DNA from: an uncultured Chthoniobacterales bacterium
Lineage (GTDB): Bacteria > Verrucomicrobiota > Verrucomicrobiia > Chthoniobacterales > UBA10450
Length of the DNA: 7,869 bases
Direction: 5' to 3'
Assembly: GCA_955652155.1 (NCBI GenBank)
Contig: CATPAT010000160.1
Coordinates: forward strand, 1 to 7,869
The translations under genes and the position numbers were made by a program. Each line of letters starts with the position of its first letter. Position 1 is the stretch's first letter. Positions 6,570-7,869 of the stretch are shown here, one piece after another. Under the pieces are notes generated by a model that was not told where the DNA came from, made no database searches, and saw only the letters and a program-made list of their open reading frames with translations.

Positions 6570-6597
6570 TCGTGACTTGTCACCTGTCACTGGTCAC
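6570..6597. repeat. Four tandem heptanucleotides of the TTGTCAC type
   Basis: Four consecutive 7-mers, TCGTGAC, TTGTCAC, CTGTCAC and TGGTCAC, lie between the divergent ABC and ftsH genes. The last three share the core GTCAC. The first carries its reverse complement GTGAC, so the first two units also form a small inverted repeat (GTGAC-TT-GTCAC). The array could be a cluster of regulator binding sites or a slippage-prone simple repeat. The 7-base period is shorter than a DNA helical turn, which fits slippage better than side-by-side operators. Confidence 0.6.
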
Positions 6598-6668
6598 TTT
6601 CTAACCCCACTTTTTGCAATGCCAGACGTTCATGGTAGCCTGTCTTTTCGCTAGTAATCGCACTCCTT

Positions 6669-7869
6669 ATGCCACAATCCGATCGTAACTCCCAACGCGA
6701 GAATAAGCCCCGCGGCAACGAGCCGAGCTTCAACTGGCGCGGCGTCATCCTGATCGCGGTCGCCTTCGGCTTTTTTGCCCTGGCGATGCTCTTCTGGCGC
6801 GGGAATTATCCGCAACTCGAGGACGTTCCCTACAATCGCTTCCTCGAGCTGCTCGAGAACAAGGAAATCGTTAACGACAAAAATGCGCCGCTCACCTTGT
6901 TCGTCGAGGAAGGCCAGCCCACCCAGCAGTTGCGCGGCAAATATATCAAGCAGGGCGCCGGCGGCGCGCAGAACATGGAAGTGCCGTTCCGCACCGTCAT
7001 TTATCTCAATTTCACCAGCAATTTGCAGGACAAGCTCACCGCTGCCGGAATTCAACCTTCCATTCGTTCCGAATCGCATCCTTTCGGCCAGGCGCTCTTG
7101 AGCTTCGGGCCTGTTCTGTTCCTGCTCGCGCTGCTCTATTTTCTTTTCCGCCAGCAAATCCGCATGGCCGGCAAGGGCGCGCTCAACTTCGGCAAATCCA
7201 AAGCGCGGATGCTCGCGCGTGACAAAAACAAGATCACGTTTAAGGACGTCGCCGGGGTCGAGGAAGCGAAGGACGAAGTCCAGGAGCTGGTCGAGTTTTT
7301 GCGCGACCCGAAAAAATTTCAGAAACTCGGCGGCCGCATTCCGAAAGGCGTGTTGATGGTCGGACCTCCGGGCACCGGTAAAACTTTGCTCGCGCGCGCG
7401 ATCGCGGGCGAAGCCGACGTTCCGTTCTTCTCGATCAGTGGCTCCGATTTCGTCGAGATGTTTGTCGGCGTTGGCGCAAGCCGCGTCCGCGACATGTTCG
7501 AGCAAGGCAAGAAATCCGCGCCTTGCATCATTTTCATCGACGAAATCGACGCGGTCGGCCGTCACCGTGGTCACGGTGTCGGCGGCGGACATGATGAGCG
7601 CGAGCAAACGCTCAATGCGTTGCTGGTCGAGATGGATGGCTTCGACACCCAGGAAGGCGTGATCATTATCGCCGCGACCAATCGCCCCGACGTTCTCGAT
7701 CCGGCCTTGCTGCGTCCCGGACGTTTTGATCGCCAGATCACGGTCAATCTGCCCGACGTGAAAGGCCGCGAAGAAATTCTGCGCGTGCACTGCCGGAAAG
7801 TGAAGCTGGCCGAAGGCGTCGATCTGCAAGTGGTGGCGCGCGGCACTCCTGGTTACTCCGGCGCGGAAC
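6669..7869 (+). CDS. ftsH: ATP-dependent zinc metalloprotease FtsH (N-terminal 400 residues, cut by the window end)
   Basis: FtsH is a membrane-anchored hexameric AAA+ protease that extracts and degrades membrane and short-lived cytosolic proteins. The frame is open from ATG 6669 to the window end. Visible parts are a cytosolic N-terminus, membrane helix 1 (about 25-43), an extracytoplasmic domain of about 100 residues, membrane helix 2 (about 143-160), the linker GKSKARML (175-182) and the AAA+ module. Motifs are intact: Walker A GPPGTGKT (232-239), pore loop MFVGVGASR (264-272), Walker B IIFIDEID (287-294), the GGGHDEREQTLN stretch (305-316), and the second region of homology ATNRPDVLDPALLRPGRFDR (336-355) with arginine fingers Arg349 and Arg352. 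The AAA lid and the HEXXH protease domain lie beyond the window. The ATG is supported by an in-frame stop at 6636-6638 and by correct placement of helix 1. No Shine-Dalgarno sequence precedes it. The neighbouring ABC gene is divergent, so ftsH starts its own transcript. Confidence 0.97.
   Translation, partial: MPQSDRNSQRENKPRGNEPSFNWRGVILIAVAFGFFALAMLFWRGNYPQLEDVPYNRFLELLENKEIVNDKNAPLTLFVEEGQPTQQLRGKYIKQGAGGAQNMEVPFRTVIYLNFTSNLQDKLTAAGIQPSIRSESHPFGQALLSFGPVLFLLALLYFLFRQQIRMAGKGALNFGKSKARMLARDKNKITFKDVAGVEEAKDEVQELVEFLRDPKKFQKLGGRIPKGVLMVGPPGTGKTLLARAIAGEADVPFFSISGSDFVEMFVGVGASRVRDMFEQGKKSAPCIIFIDEIDAVGRHRGHGVGGGHDEREQTLNALLVEMDGFDTQEGVIIIAATNRPDVLDPALLRPGRFDRQITVNLPDVKGREEILRVHCRKVKLAEGVDLQVVARGTPGYSGAE

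Larger units (their letters stand above)
6495..6668. other. Divergent intergenic region between the ABC transporter gene and ftsH
   Basis: This 174-base region must contain start signals for two divergent genes. It holds a run of heptanucleotide repeats near its middle and a promoter-like pair for the ABC gene, both listed separately. For ftsH I see no convincing promoter: the best pair is TTCATG (6629-6634) and TAGTAA (6652-6657) with a 17-base spacer, and the match is poor. There is no Shine-Dalgarno sequence before the ftsH ATG. No small gene is supported here. Confidence 0.65.

Noticed and set aside
6651..7829. 392-codon open frame on the minus strand opposite ftsH
   Set aside because: It lies wholly antisense to a clearly recognised ftsH coding sequence and starts near its opposite end. 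It is full of low-complexity charged and hydrophobic runs with no family resemblance. Strong third-position GC bias in ftsH is enough to keep the opposite strand open.

Overview
The window is a compact, moderately GC-rich bacterial chromosomal segment with six protein genes, two of them cut by the window edges. I saw no phage, plasmid, insertion sequence, CRISPR, tRNA or rRNA signal. Several things suggest a member of the Verrucomicrobiota, possibly a soil Chthoniobacterales-type lineage: the sigma factor with the KYTPRLYGLVYNMTSN stretch, the reading frame after it that starts MDEFNDNEITKLLRLKRYEQ, the very large ABC protein, and a REP-like element of the GTTGTAGCTGCCG type. This placement comes from remembered family resemblance and not from a database search.

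Layout, left to right. Positions 1-1485 hold a tight minus-strand cluster. In transcription order it is a YugP-type membrane zinc metallopeptidase (793-1485), an ECF-type RNA polymerase sigma factor (78-767), and the start of a small unidentified protein (1-68) in the slot where an anti-sigma factor often lies. Positions 1486-1675 are non-coding and carry a 72-bp double-hairpin palindromic element. A minus-strand M24 aminopeptidase P/prolidase-like enzyme (1676-2803) follows. It has its own promoter-like sequence in the 76-bp gap behind a 1204-residue minus-strand ABC transporter (2880-6494). That protein has a TerB-like helical N-terminus, an FHA-like beta-rich middle, an ABCG-like nucleotide-binding domain, a CPSC cysteine pair, and an ABC-2 membrane domain with a very large loop before its last helix. 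A 174-bp divergent intergenic region (6495-6668) with heptanucleotide repeats separates it from ftsH on the plus strand. The ftsH gene (6669 onward) is cut off by the end of the window after 400 codons.

How the genes relate: three of the six products are proteases or peptidases (YugP-like, M24, FtsH), and two of these are membrane proteins. Together with an ECF-type sigma factor and a large membrane ABC protein this suggests envelope and protein-quality housekeeping, but only the YugP-sigma-small ORF cluster has spacing tight enough to argue for one transcript. The complete genes start without strong Shine-Dalgarno sequences, and three minus-strand genes have promoter-like hexamers very close to their ATG, so short-leader or leaderless transcripts are possible. 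I did not find a clear new defence or mobile system. The most unusual items are the domain architecture of the ABC protein and the non-coding repeats.
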